From positions 1,054,001 through 1,118,000 of the forward strand of contig JAXBDG010000009.1 of the NCBI GenBank assembly GCA_036320915.1: a stretch of DNA of 64,000 bases, given 5' to 3'. Position 1 is the stretch's first letter. Every line of letters starts with the position of its first letter. The notes under the pieces were generated by a model. The model did not search any database, was not told the DNA's origin, and saw nothing but the letters and a program-made list of their open reading frames with translations. The DNA is from Linnemannia elongata (taxonomy: Eukaryota > Mortierellomycota > Mortierellomycetes > Mortierellales > Mortierellaceae). Positions 28,867 through 40,287 of the stretch are shown here, in pieces. Position numbers and translations under genes: made by a program.

Positions 28867-29148
28867 GTGTCACATACTTTCGCCCATGGTATCACACAAA
28901 GCTTCGCCATCCTTGAATTACCTAGGCTTGGACAGGAGGATAACAGGGTGCTTGGGCGTTTTGGGATCAACATCGTTATCAAGCAATAGATGGACGCCCT
29001 GGACATCCTTGGCAGTGGGTGCATTTGCGACCAGTGCAGCGGATGCTCTGACCTCAGTCGCGTCTTGGAATGATGGCGTCGCCTGGGTATGTATGTTGGA
29101 GGATGCGGCGAGACATGCCATCAGCAAGGTAGTCATCAATACCACCAT
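26631..29148 (-). CDS. secreted type B carboxylesterase, interrupted by an in-frame stop
   Basis: Exons: 28878-29148, 28079-28762, 27736-27997 and 26631-27627. Read this way it has about 737 codons, with a TAA at codon 77 (28918-28920). A signal peptide (MVVLMTTLLMACLAASS) is followed by a Cys-containing module (CDTMGEKLAP, YWVSDGTGNSSMC, KLPTLCTNS) that resembles a C-type-lectin-like fold. The esterase domain shows QFRFLGIPYAEPP, EDCLHLNVF, the oxyanion region VHGGGF, the nucleophile elbow GESAGGWS, the acid in QNEGNTF and His in CHADDLIPSFG. Sequence on both sides of the stop is in the same frame. Alternatives are a sequencing error, or a weak 60-nt intron (donor GTTGAT, acceptor TTCAAG) that would remove the stop. 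If the stop is real, the extracellular enzyme is lost unless translation restarts downstream. Confidence 0.85.
28836..28862. repeat. oligo-dA tract (27 nt) inside carboxylesterase intron 1
   Basis: A run on the + strand, so a T run in the transcript, filling a quarter of the 115-nt intron 28763-28877. Confidence 0.95.
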
Positions 29149-30210
29149 TTTGGTTTTCTGTGCGCACGTATGTGGAGGGTTGATACTTCAGTAACTGACA
29201 GTATAACTTGAAGTAGTTGATAGTGTGGAGAATGAAGGTGTGTAAAGAGGGGGGGGGGGAAGCGAGAAGTGAGAAGTGAGAACAGGATCAACAATGAACT
29301 CCAAATGATCAACTTGAGGCGTGTAGAGAAGTAAAAGCACGCGCATCAAGGCGTGTGTGAGTTGGAGACATAGATAGCGTACACTTCGTAAAAAGTACCC
29401 ACCTTTTTTTTTCTGTTTCATAAATCTCCCGATGAAGTAACGCCGATCAGTTAGCTGATCGAGCAGGAAGTGCTAGTTATCGTGAAAGAAAAAACTATGG
29501 CTTATGGAATGAACAATCTTTGCCGTGGCAAGCATTCTATCTGAAGTACCCAACCGGCACCCGAACAAGCACCCAGTCGTTTTCCCATTCATCAATGCCT
29601 TAACTCATGACTGGATAAGGCGCGTCCGGCGTCCAGTACTACTCCATCACAGCGGAGCCAGTCGTATTACGCTCAGTGTCGTGTCCGACCCATTGGCCAT
29701 TGAGAAGGATAAACGAACAAGTTCTCGAGTCCAGTTAGTCGTGCAGTACATGGGCACCTGCCTCATCTCAGGTACGTTGGCCAAGACATATGCTTCTATA
29801 TCCAAGTGGAGAAGGACAGAGATTAAAGAAGAAAATGTATAAGGTACGAAAGGATCATATGCTAATTTGCTCCACTGGCCCACAGACCACCACAATCACA
29901 TATCAAGCAACTTGGATTCACTTACCTGTATTGGCTTTAGCAGCCTCGATGTGTTTAATGGGGTAGCGGTGGATAGAAGGAAGTAAAGAAAGTTAGAAAA
30001 TAAAATGGCAGGGAGGGAACAAGGAAGAAAGAAAAGAGGGCAACAGAAGAAGGAAAGGATGGGATAGTGGATGCCGTCAAAAAATGGTAGGTGGCTTTTT
30101 TTACGCGCTTTTTGCGTTTTCAAATTGACAATAAAATGCATCCTCACTTCTCCGTTCCACCATTTCCATCTTGTCACCAACACAAACACTCAGAGAACAG
30201 CTAGAATGAC
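29149..30210. other. divergent intergenic region, carboxylesterase to TilS-like gene
   Basis: Contains a G10 run near 29250 and a CT-rich leader for the esterase. The middle (29525-29842) is open on both strands. The - strand also offers a well-formed intron (see the low-confidence gene at 29647-30169), so a small unannotated gene is possible here. Confidence 0.5.
29647..30169 (-). CDS. possible small spliced gene of unknown function
   Basis: The last exon, 29647-29795, begins after acceptor GGATATAG and reads AYVLANVPEMRQVPMYC, ending in VIRLAPL and stop. It links in frame to a short exon ending AATACAG|GTAAGT (near 29930), and from there, through acceptor CTAAAG, to an ATG at 30169 (MEMVERR, donor GTGAGG). 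The product would be about 59 residues. The 3' donor/acceptor pair is strong and the 5' pair is weak. The start would lie only about 40 nt from the divergent TilS-like start, which argues against it. The + strand is also open over the same stretch, so the coding strand is unsettled. Confidence 0.2.
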
Positions 30211-32584
30211 ATGAAGATCCGCACCACAGGACTTGCTGCCATCACCGCCAAGGAGTTTGCACAGTGGATCAGCCTTCTCGAATCAGCAGCAGCACGCGCA
30301 ACTGCCATTCGCCACCGTCAACATCAATATTACCAGAGCGCTTCCTCCCTTGCCGCTGCTGCTGAGTCGCAAAAGGAGCAACTTTTTGGGAATGGAGGAA
30401 AAGACGCCCCTGAGCAGAATGTAGGCATTGCTGTCTCGGGTGGCGTTGACAGTATGGCCCTGGCAACCCTCTTGGCACGCCATTACTCCCTTCAGAGCCG
30501 TGGTAGCATTGACTCCACCACGACGAAACTCCATGCCTTTATTGTCGACCACAAGCTACGGGACAATAGTACGGAGGAAGCGAACTACGTCGCCCAGCAA
30601 GTTCAGAAATTGAGTAAGGACATGACAGCAAAATGAACCGCTTCAACCATATTAAAGGCACCGCGAGATAAGCAGACATGCAGACGTTTTAATAAAGAGG
30701 CCTTCAATTCTGTCAAACTTCCCTTTTGAATAGACGTCATCCCGCATGTGCTTTCGCTTGACTGGTCAATACCCGACAGCTTGGAACTGGACCACAACCT
30801 TCACCAGGATAGCCACTTTACTGAGATATCTCAAATACCAGACAAGACACATCTTGAAACAAAGGCGCGATTAAGACGATATAAGACCATTGCCCAGAAA
30901 TGCCACGACCTCTCAATTGAAGATCTATTTGTGGGCCACCACGCTGGCGATCAAGTCGAGACCACTCTTTTCCGGTTCTCTAGAGCGAGCGGGATTGATG
31001 GACTTGCAGGAATACAGAGTATTGCACCGTTGGGTGTTGTGGCTTGTCCTGAAGCACTGGATATTCGCGTTGTCAGGCCATTACTTCAGGTGTCCAAGGT
31101 AAGCCGCGTCAGGGCCGTGCGTGATTGCGACAAGAGTGCCTTTGAGTTTGCACGATATACTAAACTGCTATTGTTCATGGTTGTAGGACCGTCTAAGGGC
31201 AACGTGTGAAGAAGCAGGAACTCTGTGGGTTGAAGATCCGTCGAACAAATCGCTGGACTATCAACGAAATGTGATCCGCCACTACCAGCAACACCAAGAT
31301 TCTCTCACTGGGGTGTTAGAGGACTCTCAGGGTCCTGGAGTACACCCTCTTTCGACTACTGCGATGCTCGCCTTTCGGGATAGGATGAACCATCATCGAC
31401 AAGCTGCTTGGAAGCAAGGTATTTACCATACGCCATGATTAGCAATCATTGTTCACTCTCGACTGTCAAGACTATCGAGCCTAATGAATGACGGCTACTC
31501 CCTACTTTGCATAGTCACTCCTTGGATCAAGGGCATTTGGTTCGACAATGCCAATGGCGCCTGCCATCTTAGGCTTGAATCCAATACAAACTCAACGTTA
31601 GCAGGAACAGGAAATGCGAGTGTGGAGTGGCTACAGGCATCACAAAACCATGTGTCAACTCGACTGCTATCATTCCTGGTGCGATGGGTGAACTGCAAGG
31701 ATCACAACCCACGGCTAGAGGATATCCAGACCCTTCAGCAGCATCTATGCCTGCAACAGCAACGGCTTTTAACTCCAGAACTTTGTCCACCGATGAACTC
31801 GCCGTCTCCCAACGCCACCAGATCAGACTCTAACTCCCCTAGGACGAGTGCCAGCCCGACGGTCTATCGCAAGTTGAAGCAGCGCGCATCAAAACGTGCC
31901 TCCAACACGTTGGAGACTTCTCAGCCAAACCAACAGGAACAGGGACAGTCAGTATCTTCAGTCCTGGAAGGATTGTCAGCACCGTTTGTCAGAACGCCGA
32001 TCACCATTGCTGGAGTTTTAATCTCTCCCCCACGCAAATCTAAGGGCGTACCCAAGCACTGGACCATCAGTCGACAGCCCATGTCCCATGCTGACCAACT
32101 CTCGGCAACTGTAACTGTCCCGCTCAAGGATGGTGTGGACGTTCTCTGGGACCGACGGTTTTTCCTCAGCATTTCCGGATTTGAGAAAATGTTGTCACCG
32201 ATGGCGCTAACAGGATCGGCTGATCAAGTGCAGATCCGGTCGCTAAATGCAAAGGATGTTGAGGTGATACGCCGTCGTTTGCAGCTGCATCCTCAGGACC
32301 AGGAAGCAGATGGGCTGAGGAGGTTGAAACAATGGATGGCTTCTGTGCCGGGAAAAGCGCGCTTCACTATCCCTATCATCCTCTCTCAATATGCTACACA
32401 AGCAGAAGACAACAGAGGAGAAGAGCTGACAGTAACGACCGATATCCTTTCAGTTCCGACACTTGGTCTCCACTTTGGGCCTACGCGAGTCTCCTTCCAG
32501 AGCCGGTTCAAGTCCAACCCTCCTGCAAACGCCAAAGACATGAACCAGTTTCCATACTCCATCCCGCAGACATCTCAAAAATGA
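30211..32584 (+). CDS. tRNA(Ile)-lysidine synthase-like PP-loop ATPase
   Basis: Four exons: 30211-30613, 30734-31098, 31187-31418 and 31515-32584 (about 689 residues, phases consistent). The PP-loop is VGIAVSGGVDSMALA (SGGVDS at about residues 76-81). Family motifs follow: LHAFIVDHKLRDNSTEEA, ETKARLRRYKTIAQKC, LFVGHHAGDQVETTLFRFSRASGIDGLAGI, and VVRPLLQVSKDRLRATCEEAGTLWVEDPSNKSLDYQRNVIRH. The family ligates lysine to C34 of the minor isoleucine tRNA so that it reads AUA. In eukaryotes it serves organelles, so a mitochondrial role is likely, though the leader is only mildly basic. The C-terminal ~350 residues are longer than in bacterial TilS and include a disordered, Ser/Gln-rich insert around residues 440-500. 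Confidence 0.9.
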
Positions 32585-32675
32585 ATATTAAAAAGAATTA
32601 TTGTTTGGAAGATTATTATGTACAGTACAGAAAATGAGTGAAGGGTAGGAGGGGGGGAAGTATTGACTAGTAGGA

Positions 32676-35604
32676 TTAGGGTGCAGGGCAGTCTGGGATC
32701 TTGATTTTGAGATTACCGCTCTTGTCAAAGAGACCCCAATTAGGCTCGATAGGGTACTCGGGATTATTCTTCCAGGGCTCATCCTTATACTCGAACCAGT
32801 AGTAAGGCATCTTTACCGCGTTCGCTTGACAGATGAACGTGTCCACCATTGTTTGCAAGTTGGCCACACCCGGAACCGCCGATGGCACTATAAAAAAAGA
32901 AGACAGAAAAGATGCCAACGTTAGCAACTAAAACAATGAAAAAGAAGGAGACTATCAAATGAGAAAAGAAGAGAAAAAAAGGCGATGAGGACTTACTGTT
33001 GACGGATGAGGCAGGGGCAGATGGCCAGCCGACTTCCGAGATGGTCCCATTAAGTCCACTCGGCGTAGGGTTATCTTCAATTTTGACTTTATATTGACTG
33101 AACGTCCACTGCGCCGCCGTCGAAATCTCAACCCCCGCAAAGAACGGATGCAAGTTGCCACTGAGTTCATCCGACACCTCCGCAAGAGCAGAGTTCAAGT
33201 TGTTGCCAATCTCTGATGTGAAGATCGGGATATTGGCATTATAACGCTTCTTGATCTCACTCCTGACTGTCGCCATACGCGTCCCGAGATCAGCTAACGT
33301 GACATCCTTGCGAAAGATGGCTTCGTTTCCAACACTGATCCCTTGGACCATGCTGGTACCATAGGTGTCGAGCACTCGGAAGAGGGCATCGTATTGGCGT
33401 TGGTATGTAGTAACGTTGTTGTCGACCCAGACGGTGAGTACAACCTTCATGGTCGCGTTAAGTTTGAGGAGATTGATGGCCTGGAAGGTGAGGTCTGCCT
33501 GTCCACAGTCCATTCCGTAGAGACGAACGCGGTTGGTGAGTTGGGAGATGACATTGATGTCATTGACAACATCCTGGATTCCCGCACCGCACCAGGGCAT
33601 GATCGTCTTGGCGGGGTTGTAGTCGAGACCGTAAAAGGACTTGTGCAGGTTCGGGTTTGGTGGGAACTGGGTAATCACCGGCACCGTCGTTGGCTTTTCT
33701 GGGTCACTATTGTAGAGGGTATAAAACATTGAGATATTAGTATCAAGCGTGTATATCAAATACATGTTAGATCCACATCTCCGAAAACGCGAAAAAAGGA
33801 GTTGTAACGAGACGTACACGTAGGTTGGAGGAGCAAGTCCATCAACCTTATTCTTTCTGGAGGCGAACCCAATCGCGATACCGGCAATAATGGCAACAAA
33901 AACTAGTAGCCCGGCCGCACAACAAGTCCGGCGCCACTTGCGGCTAGTGCGTGTCTTACTCTCGAGCCAGTTGCTCATCTTAGGATAAGCCGTTGGAAGA
34001 TCCGTGGTCGAATCCAGTGTCGAATATCTCTCCTTGCTGTCAGCACCACCCTTGGCTACCACCGCCGCGCTGACCCATTCCCTCTCCTTGCCGTTGTAAC
34101 CCTTGCCGGACTCGATATCACTGGCAGTCAACTTTGCAGGGACAGGTTTCTGGACCTTAGTGTTGAGCTCAATTCCACTGCCACTCCTGTAGGACGAAGC
34201 TGAGCTTCGCGGCAGCGAAGACCTTGAAGATGAGGCACCCCTGTGTTGTTGGTTGCGGGCGAATCCAGGCTTTGGATGAGCCAGCTCTTCATCCTCTTTG
34301 TCATTATCATCGTCTCCGTTTAGAGCGTCAAACAGCTGCTCGCGACTCAATATCAACTCTGAGCTCTGAAGGACGTCGTTATGAGTTATGATCGATGCGG
34401 AAATAGAAGGAGGGGCAGTCCCCGTAAAGGGTCCTACTGACGATGACGAAGAAGTGGCGTTGCTACAGTTGCCGCTTCCTTGTGAGGCACCAGAGTGTTG
34501 TTGGTGGGGGCGAACAGGACGCGCCAAAGTCGACGTAGACGACTGAGAGGATGCGAGAGCCTTTTGACGGTTAGACTCTTTCAAACGAGCATCGACTGCC
34601 GCAAGAACGGTAGGAGCCATGAGGGGTGAGGAATCCGGGAAGAAAACGACAGAGTCTGGGCGTAGTGACGACGGTGCAGAGTATCGCGTGCTATTGCTGT
34701 TCTCGTTATCGTTACTGCTGTCGCTAAGAGGACGATGGAGTGATGAAGTCGAGGTCAAGGCTGAATGTGGCTCTTGAACGGTCATAGAGGAGGGGTTAGG
34801 CGAGGGGGTCCTAGGGGTGAAAGACCGTTGGGAAGGAGAATGAGTTGAGGCGGCAGGCGTTGTTGGCGAGGGGTGGTGGATGACAGGCATGTTGATGGGC
34901 GTTGGATGAATTTCGCGCTCAGAAAATTTCGTATCACTGCTTTGATGATGATGGCTGTTCGATATCGTCTCTCCGTTGTAGCGCTCTCCTCCTGCTGTGG
35001 TGGTGGTGGTGGTGGTGGTGGTCGACTCTAGGTCTGAGCTTGCCCTATCCACCATCTTCGAAGGCAGTTCTGGCAAGGGTTCGCAAAAGACCTCATTCGC
35101 AGGATCAGACCGAGTCGAGGGGCGGTGGTGAGAACTGAAGAGGAGACCCTTGTCAAAAACCATCTTTTCCTCGCCTGGGGTCATGGGCATCCCCGATCCA
35201 AAGCGATCAGGCAGAGGGCGCTGAAAACCGCCACTGCTGTGCAACGGCGAGGGGTGATTGTTTTGGTTTGCTGTGTATGGTCTGATAGAGTCGAGAGGAT
35301 GTGCAAAGGGCGACATGAGCGAAGGACGTGCAGAGGTAGATGAGGAGGATGTGTTCTGGAGTGCGGGGTCCGGTGACCATGGGTTTCGTGTAGAGGAGAA
35401 GGGAGAGTTGGGCGAGGATGGTGCTGTTGAAGTAGCTGGGGTGTCATCGATGCTTGCTGATCGAGCTGGAAAGGTGGCGACTGAGAGTCCAGAGGGAGAA
35501 GTCGAGTGCCTGTGGTGTTTATGCCCCTGTGGTGTTAGTGGCCGGGTTGGGGTCGTGTGTCGAGGATAATCATGGCTCCTCCTACTGCTGGTACTAGCAT
35601 CCAT
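32676..35604 (-). CDS. type II membrane GH17 beta-1,3-glucanase
   Basis: Exons: 33818-35604, 32997-33706 and 32676-32887 (about 902 residues, phases consistent). The first ~560 residues are a disordered Ser/Pro/Thr-rich cytoplasmic region. A signal-anchor helix follows (CCAAGLLVFVAIIAGIAIGF) with basic SRKWRR before it. The extracellular GH17 barrel starts at SFYGLDYNPAKTIMPWCGAG. It includes RVRLYGMDCGQ, the acid/base in QGISVGNEAIFR, and the nucleophile in ISEVGWPSA, which lies just before the last intron; the end is YYWFEYKDEPWKNNPEYPIEPNWGLFD. This matches the transmembrane GH17 enzymes of fungi such as Aspergillus btgC. They cleave or remodel wall beta-1,3-glucan at the cell surface. The TATA-like element at 36027-36034 points at this gene. 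Confidence 0.93.
34998..35022. repeat. Thr-coding trinucleotide run in GH17 N-terminal region
   Basis: A GGT/GTG-type run on the + strand encodes a short poly-Thr block in the disordered cytoplasmic domain of the GH17 protein. Confidence 0.7.
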
Positions 35605-36026
35605 AGTTATGATTATTTTTGTTTGTTGTCGTTACCGAGAGAGGGGAGGAGGACCAACTGAAGAGGGAAAAGGTGGCGTGCGGGATAGGATAAATAATTT
35701 AAATTGCGAGTGTAAAAGGATGAGAGTGGGCGTAACGGAAGATGGAAAAAAAATTGATGAAAACTGTCAACCAAAATGGGTTATGTGAAGATGTCGTTAT
35801 CGAAAAGATGAGAGCGAGAACGAGTTGAGAGGGAGGGATGATAAGTGGATGAGGATGATAATTAGATGAAGAGAATAGGTGGATGATGATGAAAAAGACA
35901 AGTGAAGAGAAGTGGAAAGACGTTAAAGGAAGAGGAAAGAAAAAAGAGGCGTGAAGAATGAGAAAGAGTGAAGGCAAAAAAGGTGGAAACAGGACGAAAT
36001 GAGAATGATTGAAAGTGAGCACCTAC

Positions 36027-36034
36027 TTTTATAC
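36027..36034 (-). promoter_or_regulatory. TATA-like element of GH17 gene
   Basis: TATAAAAG on the - strand, about 430 nt upstream of the start at 35604. A CT-rich leader follows. Function inferred. Confidence 0.4.
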
Positions 36035-38139
36035 ATATATCGCTTCCTGTACCCCATGCAGTCCGAAAGTCTGCTGTGGTTGGACTAGTTGAGAAGCGGT
36101 ACAATGATTAGAGTGCATTGGCTGTTGTTGTTCGTTGATTGACCTTGGCCAACAATTGAGCACTCGTCTTTCTTTCTTCCTTTCTTCAGATGGACACCTT
36201 TACATACCAGTCTTGATTATCGCACAACCGAAATGGATGCGCTCCGACAGAAGAAGTAGAGCCATTAACTGCACTTGGATTTTTGTTCATTATACATCAA
36301 CATCAACATCACTTTCGTTATTACCATCAAGAGAACGTTATATATCGATGTTCATCGATGCTGCTGCTTCTTCTTTCCATCATGGCATTGGATTGATTAA
36401 TTTTGCACGCATCGTTGCAGATAGCGGAAAGTTGATGGAAAACAAAAACACACTGGCGAAATGAACGTTATGATGCAATCACCAAACCAACCAACGCGTT
36501 AAACGACAACTTGAGGCAAAGACACCGAGCTTAAAAGAAAGGAGGAAGCGTCTATCATCGCATTGCCTCCGAACGAGCTCGCTTGTCGTCATTGAGTGCG
36601 GTTGTTGTCGTTGGTATGTGTGCCTTGTCATTGTTTGTTTTGTGTGTGAGTGAAATGGAGACGCGTCAAGTAGTGCGATGAACTTGGACAGGGACAGGGA
36701 CCAAGATGGCCATACCTACTAGTAATTTTGATTGCATCAGTGAGAAAAATATTTTGTTTGTATTGATGCCAGGCACGCAATTCAGGGAAGATTATGAGAG
36801 AATGAAAAAGAGAAAGAGGGGTCCGTTTCTTTGTTGATGTAACTGATTGTTCAATAGCGGAAGAAAGGGAGTATGAAAGCAAGAACAACAAAAGGACGGA
36901 GAGAATAAGGAAGGTGCCATTCTTTGTTTTTGTTTGAATGTTGCTTGTGTTCATTGTTGACAACCGGCTACAATGAAGAAGGAATAAACAACAGATGCGG
37001 TCATTATGAAATTTGAGTTTGTCTATGCCGATTTCTCTCAAATAAGTTTCTCAGGCACACGCACACCGTTCTCTCCAGCACTTCAGTTGCTGTCGTTGAC
37101 AAGATCAAGGGTTCAAAAGAATGACATCGTCTGTAAAACGGATTATTGCGTGGTGTTTAAGGCGAATGTCACTCATCCTTCTCTTTTCCCCATCCCCCTT
37201 TGTTCAAGCACTGATCCCTGATTTGGTTCCTGACCTCAGATCGATCCATATCTCCTTCCCCTGTTCCTGCATGTTTGTTATTGGCACGAAATTTATTATT
37301 TTCTTTCCCTTCCCTTCCCTTCACTTTTCTTCTCTTCTCCACTTCCTTCCTTCCTTCCCTGCCCTTCCTTTTTTTTTCCTTGAGAGCAGAAAGAAGCGAG
37401 ATTAGAGCTTGGCTGTTGCCACACACGCACACTGCTAGACGGGCAGAGAGATAAGGCAAACCTGTCAAATCTCCCCTCTTATTTCCCCATGAGTCCCTTC
37501 AGTTTCCTTAGCTTCACACGGAACAGTGAGACCCCGTTAACCTTGTATGGCCATCGAGGAACATGTTTGGCACACGAGGCAGCTTGGGAAAAAGTACCCT
37601 TGTGCATCCCAATTATTTTTTGCTGCTAGTCTTCTCATTGAGGGAAAAAAAAGAGGGCGCGCGCGTGTGTTTCTTGTGTCCTATGTTTTGTGTCAGTCGC
37701 ATGCAATGTTTGTGAAAATAATTCATGCCAGATAAATAAGTGCACACAAGGGATGCGAGAGAGACAATGAGAGTGATAGAAGGAACCATATGAAAGACAC
37801 AAGGCATACTTTTTCCTTTAATTTTATCTTTGTAGGGTAACACCAACAGATATGAGTTCGCTCACTATCACTCCTCTCTCTCCTTTCTCTGTCTTTTTTC
37901 TCGTTTTCTACTTGTCCTATCTGTTGCTAAACTTCTTCATCACCGCGCCCCATCTTCGTCACCTCTTTGCGCCCCAATGAGTATCTGACATGGAATGGTT
38001 CCTTGAGGCCCCTCATCGAATCAACACTTTGCCAGGCAACGAGTAAAAAGGCAGAGCTGGGCTTTTCTTTTGCTCACACTCTCTTTCACTCCTACTATGG
38101 ACATCTTTCAAACTGTCATGTTAGAAACGTTAAATGCTT

Positions 38140-38140
<1 letters not shown>

Positions 38141-38176
<36 letters not shown>
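38141..38176. repeat. oligo-dA tract (36 nt)
   Basis: Longest homopolymer in the window; intergenic. Confidence 0.95.
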
Positions 38177-38178
<2 letters not shown>

Positions 38179-38423
38179 AAGGTTTGAACAGTAAAAAGAC
38201 GAAAGCATGGGCAAGGTATAGTTCCTTGAGTAGGCGTACTGTTTTATCGGTCGATGGAGAAGGAGAGGGTGTGTGTTCCATTTTCGTTCTATTTTCATTA
38301 CCCGAAACACTCGTCGAGGAAGAAAAGAACCCCAGTCTCAGGTCGATACGCGTTATGTGGCCCATGATAATCCGCATGATCATGATCGACTAAAAGAGGC
38401 TTCGCCGAATCTCTTGGCTTCTT

Positions 38424-38425
<2 letters not shown>

Positions 38426-38454
<29 letters not shown>
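38426..38454. repeat. oligo-dT tract (29 nt)
   Basis: Intergenic T run 250 nt from the oligo-dA tract at 38141, giving an inverted homopolymer pair. Confidence 0.95.
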
Positions 38455-38738
38455 GTATGGACGTTCTGATTATATGTTTTTTATTGTCCTTCATCCATCG
38501 TCCTCTGTCCTTAGTCTTTGTTAATCCTTGTCACCCATACGATGTTCTCATACCATACATCTCAACCCACTCCTGTGTGGAGGGTCATCGTTTCTGCTGC
38601 TCTTGGCTTGGTCCAACAGAAATAGATCATCGTATCATCCGTTGCCGAGAAGCCAAGGCGAGGAAGGGGTTGAGTGAGAAGAAAGGAGACCACTGACTTG
38701 CGCACGTTGATTTTTCTCAGGTACATCCAGGCACCGAG

Positions 38739-38806
38739 CTAAAAAAAAAGTAATTCTACAGGGCAAGCTAAAAAAAAAAAATGTAATTCCACAGGGTAAG
38801 TGGGTT
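38739..38806. repeat. imperfect ~33-bp direct duplication
   Basis: Two adjacent copies share GCTAAAAAAAA, GTAATTC and CACAGGG-like cores with a few substitutions and A-run length differences. Confidence 0.6.
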
Positions 38807-39421
38807 GAGTCACGTGTACAGTCCCCAGCCTCCTTTACCAAGGTAAGAATAGCATGCGAGCGACCAACAAGTGGGGCGAGCAGACGAAGGCCAGTTGACT
38901 TTTGGTTTTTGTTGGAGATGCTCTCATTCTCACTCTCAGTCCAGTTGGAATGCGCACAAATACCAATTGCCAATTGAGGCTCTTTCTTTGTCTGTTAGGT
39001 TTACGCCATACCAAAACAGGAGTATTTGTACACCGACTGGAGGTAGACGAACGCACAACGTTTGTTCAAAAAGGAACAAACACTGCCCTAAAAACAAAGA
39101 CAAAGAGATCAAGCTCATGGAGTTCACTGCGTCTTAAAAGGGTCCAAGTTTACTGGTGCTGCTGCGTTCGCATAGCCATTATATCTTTCTGCAAACAACA
39201 TGATACTTAGAACAATGATGATGTATTTATCGATAGAAATGAAAGAAACGCACACTACAGCATATGCACTAATGCTGTAGATAGCTTGTGAGTTTTATTC
39301 TTTTTATAATGGTACTTTTTATTTTCTTCACAGAAAAAAAAGGGCTTTTTGGGGGAAAAAAGGAAGAAAGAAAGGAACGAGAGAACGCATCGATCCAGAA
39401 CGAAAGAGGAAAAAAAACTCT

Positions 39422-40111
39422 TTACTTGATCTGGATATCGGCGCAGGAGGTGTACCACTCGTCCTTGTTCAACATCCAGCGCCACTGGAGGAGGTAGGTA
39501 CCCTTGGCACGGACGGGGACCTTGAAGCATCCACCGCAGGCACGACGGTCCTCGTTGGATCCGGGGTTGCAGTTCTTGTAGGGCAAGTGGGCGATGGTGT
39601 TCTTGAGCAACTCCTGCTGGGAGATATCCTTGGAGTCCTTGGCCTTGGACAAGTTGATCTGGACCATGCCGTTGGGCTCGTTCTTCTTGGCATGGTTCTT
39701 GGCGGGCCAGCGGACACAGAGGGTGTCACCGACGGAGGTGACGGTCATCTGACCGTACTTGCCACCATAGGCCTTGGAGGGAGGGTTGGCACGGGTCTCA
39801 TCGGAACCGGGCTCGACACCGGCCTTGCGGTTGGAGCAGGGGAGGGCAGAGTTGGGGTTCTTGTGGACCTGCTGGTAGTGGCGGGAGGGGTCAGCAGAGT
39901 CGAGGGAGCCGAAGGCCTTGTGGAGAGGGAAGCGACGGGCATAACCGACGCACTTGCCTCCCTTGTCGGACCAGTCCTGCTTGCCGCCGGACTTGTTGAA
40001 CTTCCAGTCAATGCAGTCAGCCCAGGAGTGGGCCTCAGCCTGGGGGGTGTAGGTGCCGAAGACAGCCAAGGTGGCGACGACGAGCATGGTGAAGGAGGAC
40101 TTGAGAACCAT
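39422..40111 (-). CDS. secreted LPMO-like protein, copy A (intronless)
   Basis: A single exon of 229 residues. The signal peptide (27 residues, ending QAEA) is followed by mature His1 in HSWADCIDWKF. An N-terminal His with a second His (WPAKNH, mature position about 113) and a late Tyr (EWYTSCADIQ) fits the copper histidine brace of lytic polysaccharide mono-oxygenases and related copper-binding proteins. Even numbers of Cys (DCIDW, GGKCVGY, ALPCSN, TLCVRWP, NCNPG, ACGGCF, TSCAD) suggest disulfides. No membrane or GPI signal is present. Codons are strongly biased to GCC, AAG, CTC and ACC, which suggests high expression. The closest neighbour is paralog B about 3.2 kb away in the same orientation. 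Copy A lacks that gene's intron and its basic C-terminal tail. Oxidative cleavage of chitin or another glycan is plausible; enzymatic activity is inferred only. Confidence 0.8.
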   Translation of the reverse strand: MVLKSSFTMLVVATLAVFGTYTPQAEAHSWADCIDWKFNKSGGKQDWSDKGGKCVGYARRFPLHKAFGSLDSADPSRHYQQVHKNPNSALPCSNRKAGVEPGSDETRANPPSKAYGGKYGQMTVTSVGDTLCVRWPAKNHAKKNEPNGMVQINLSKAKDSKDISQQELLKNTIAHLPYKNCNPGSNEDRRACGGCFKVPVRAKGTYLLQWRWMLNKDEWYTSCADIQIK

Positions 40112-40279
40112 TGTTGATAAAAGGGGTTGAGAGGTGGGAGGGAGATGTGTTTAGGGTAAGGTAGGGTTAATGGGTTGTGCTAGGAAGTATAGCGGGAGGG
40201 GCGTGAAAGCAAAGGGTGGTGAGGGAGGTGTGGGGGTATAGTGAGACAAGGGAACTTTCAACAACGGGACCTCCCCTGG

Positions 40280-40287
40280 TATTTATA
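40280..40287 (-). promoter_or_regulatory. TATA box of LPMO-like copy A
   Basis: TATAAATA on the - strand, 169 nt before the start codon, followed by a CT/CA-rich leader. This is the cleanest core promoter in the window and agrees with the strong codon bias of the gene. Confidence 0.6.

Larger units (their letters stand above)
35605..39421. other. long intergenic region (3.8 kb)
   Basis: No gene recognised on either strand. It holds the GH17 promoter (purine-rich on the + strand up to about 36000) and, near 37310-37380, a CTTCC-rich stretch. There are two long homopolymers at 38141-38176 and 38426-38454, and an imperfect direct repeat at about 38739-38806 (TAAAAAAA, then GTAATTCYACAGGG, twice). 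The region beyond 39180 is the 3' flank of the first LPMO-like gene. Confidence 0.6.

Noticed and set aside
39587..40117. 176-codon antisense open frame over LPMO-like copy A
   Set aside because: Codon bias of the sense gene removes antisense stops; the antisense product is Gly/Val/Leu-rich without features.
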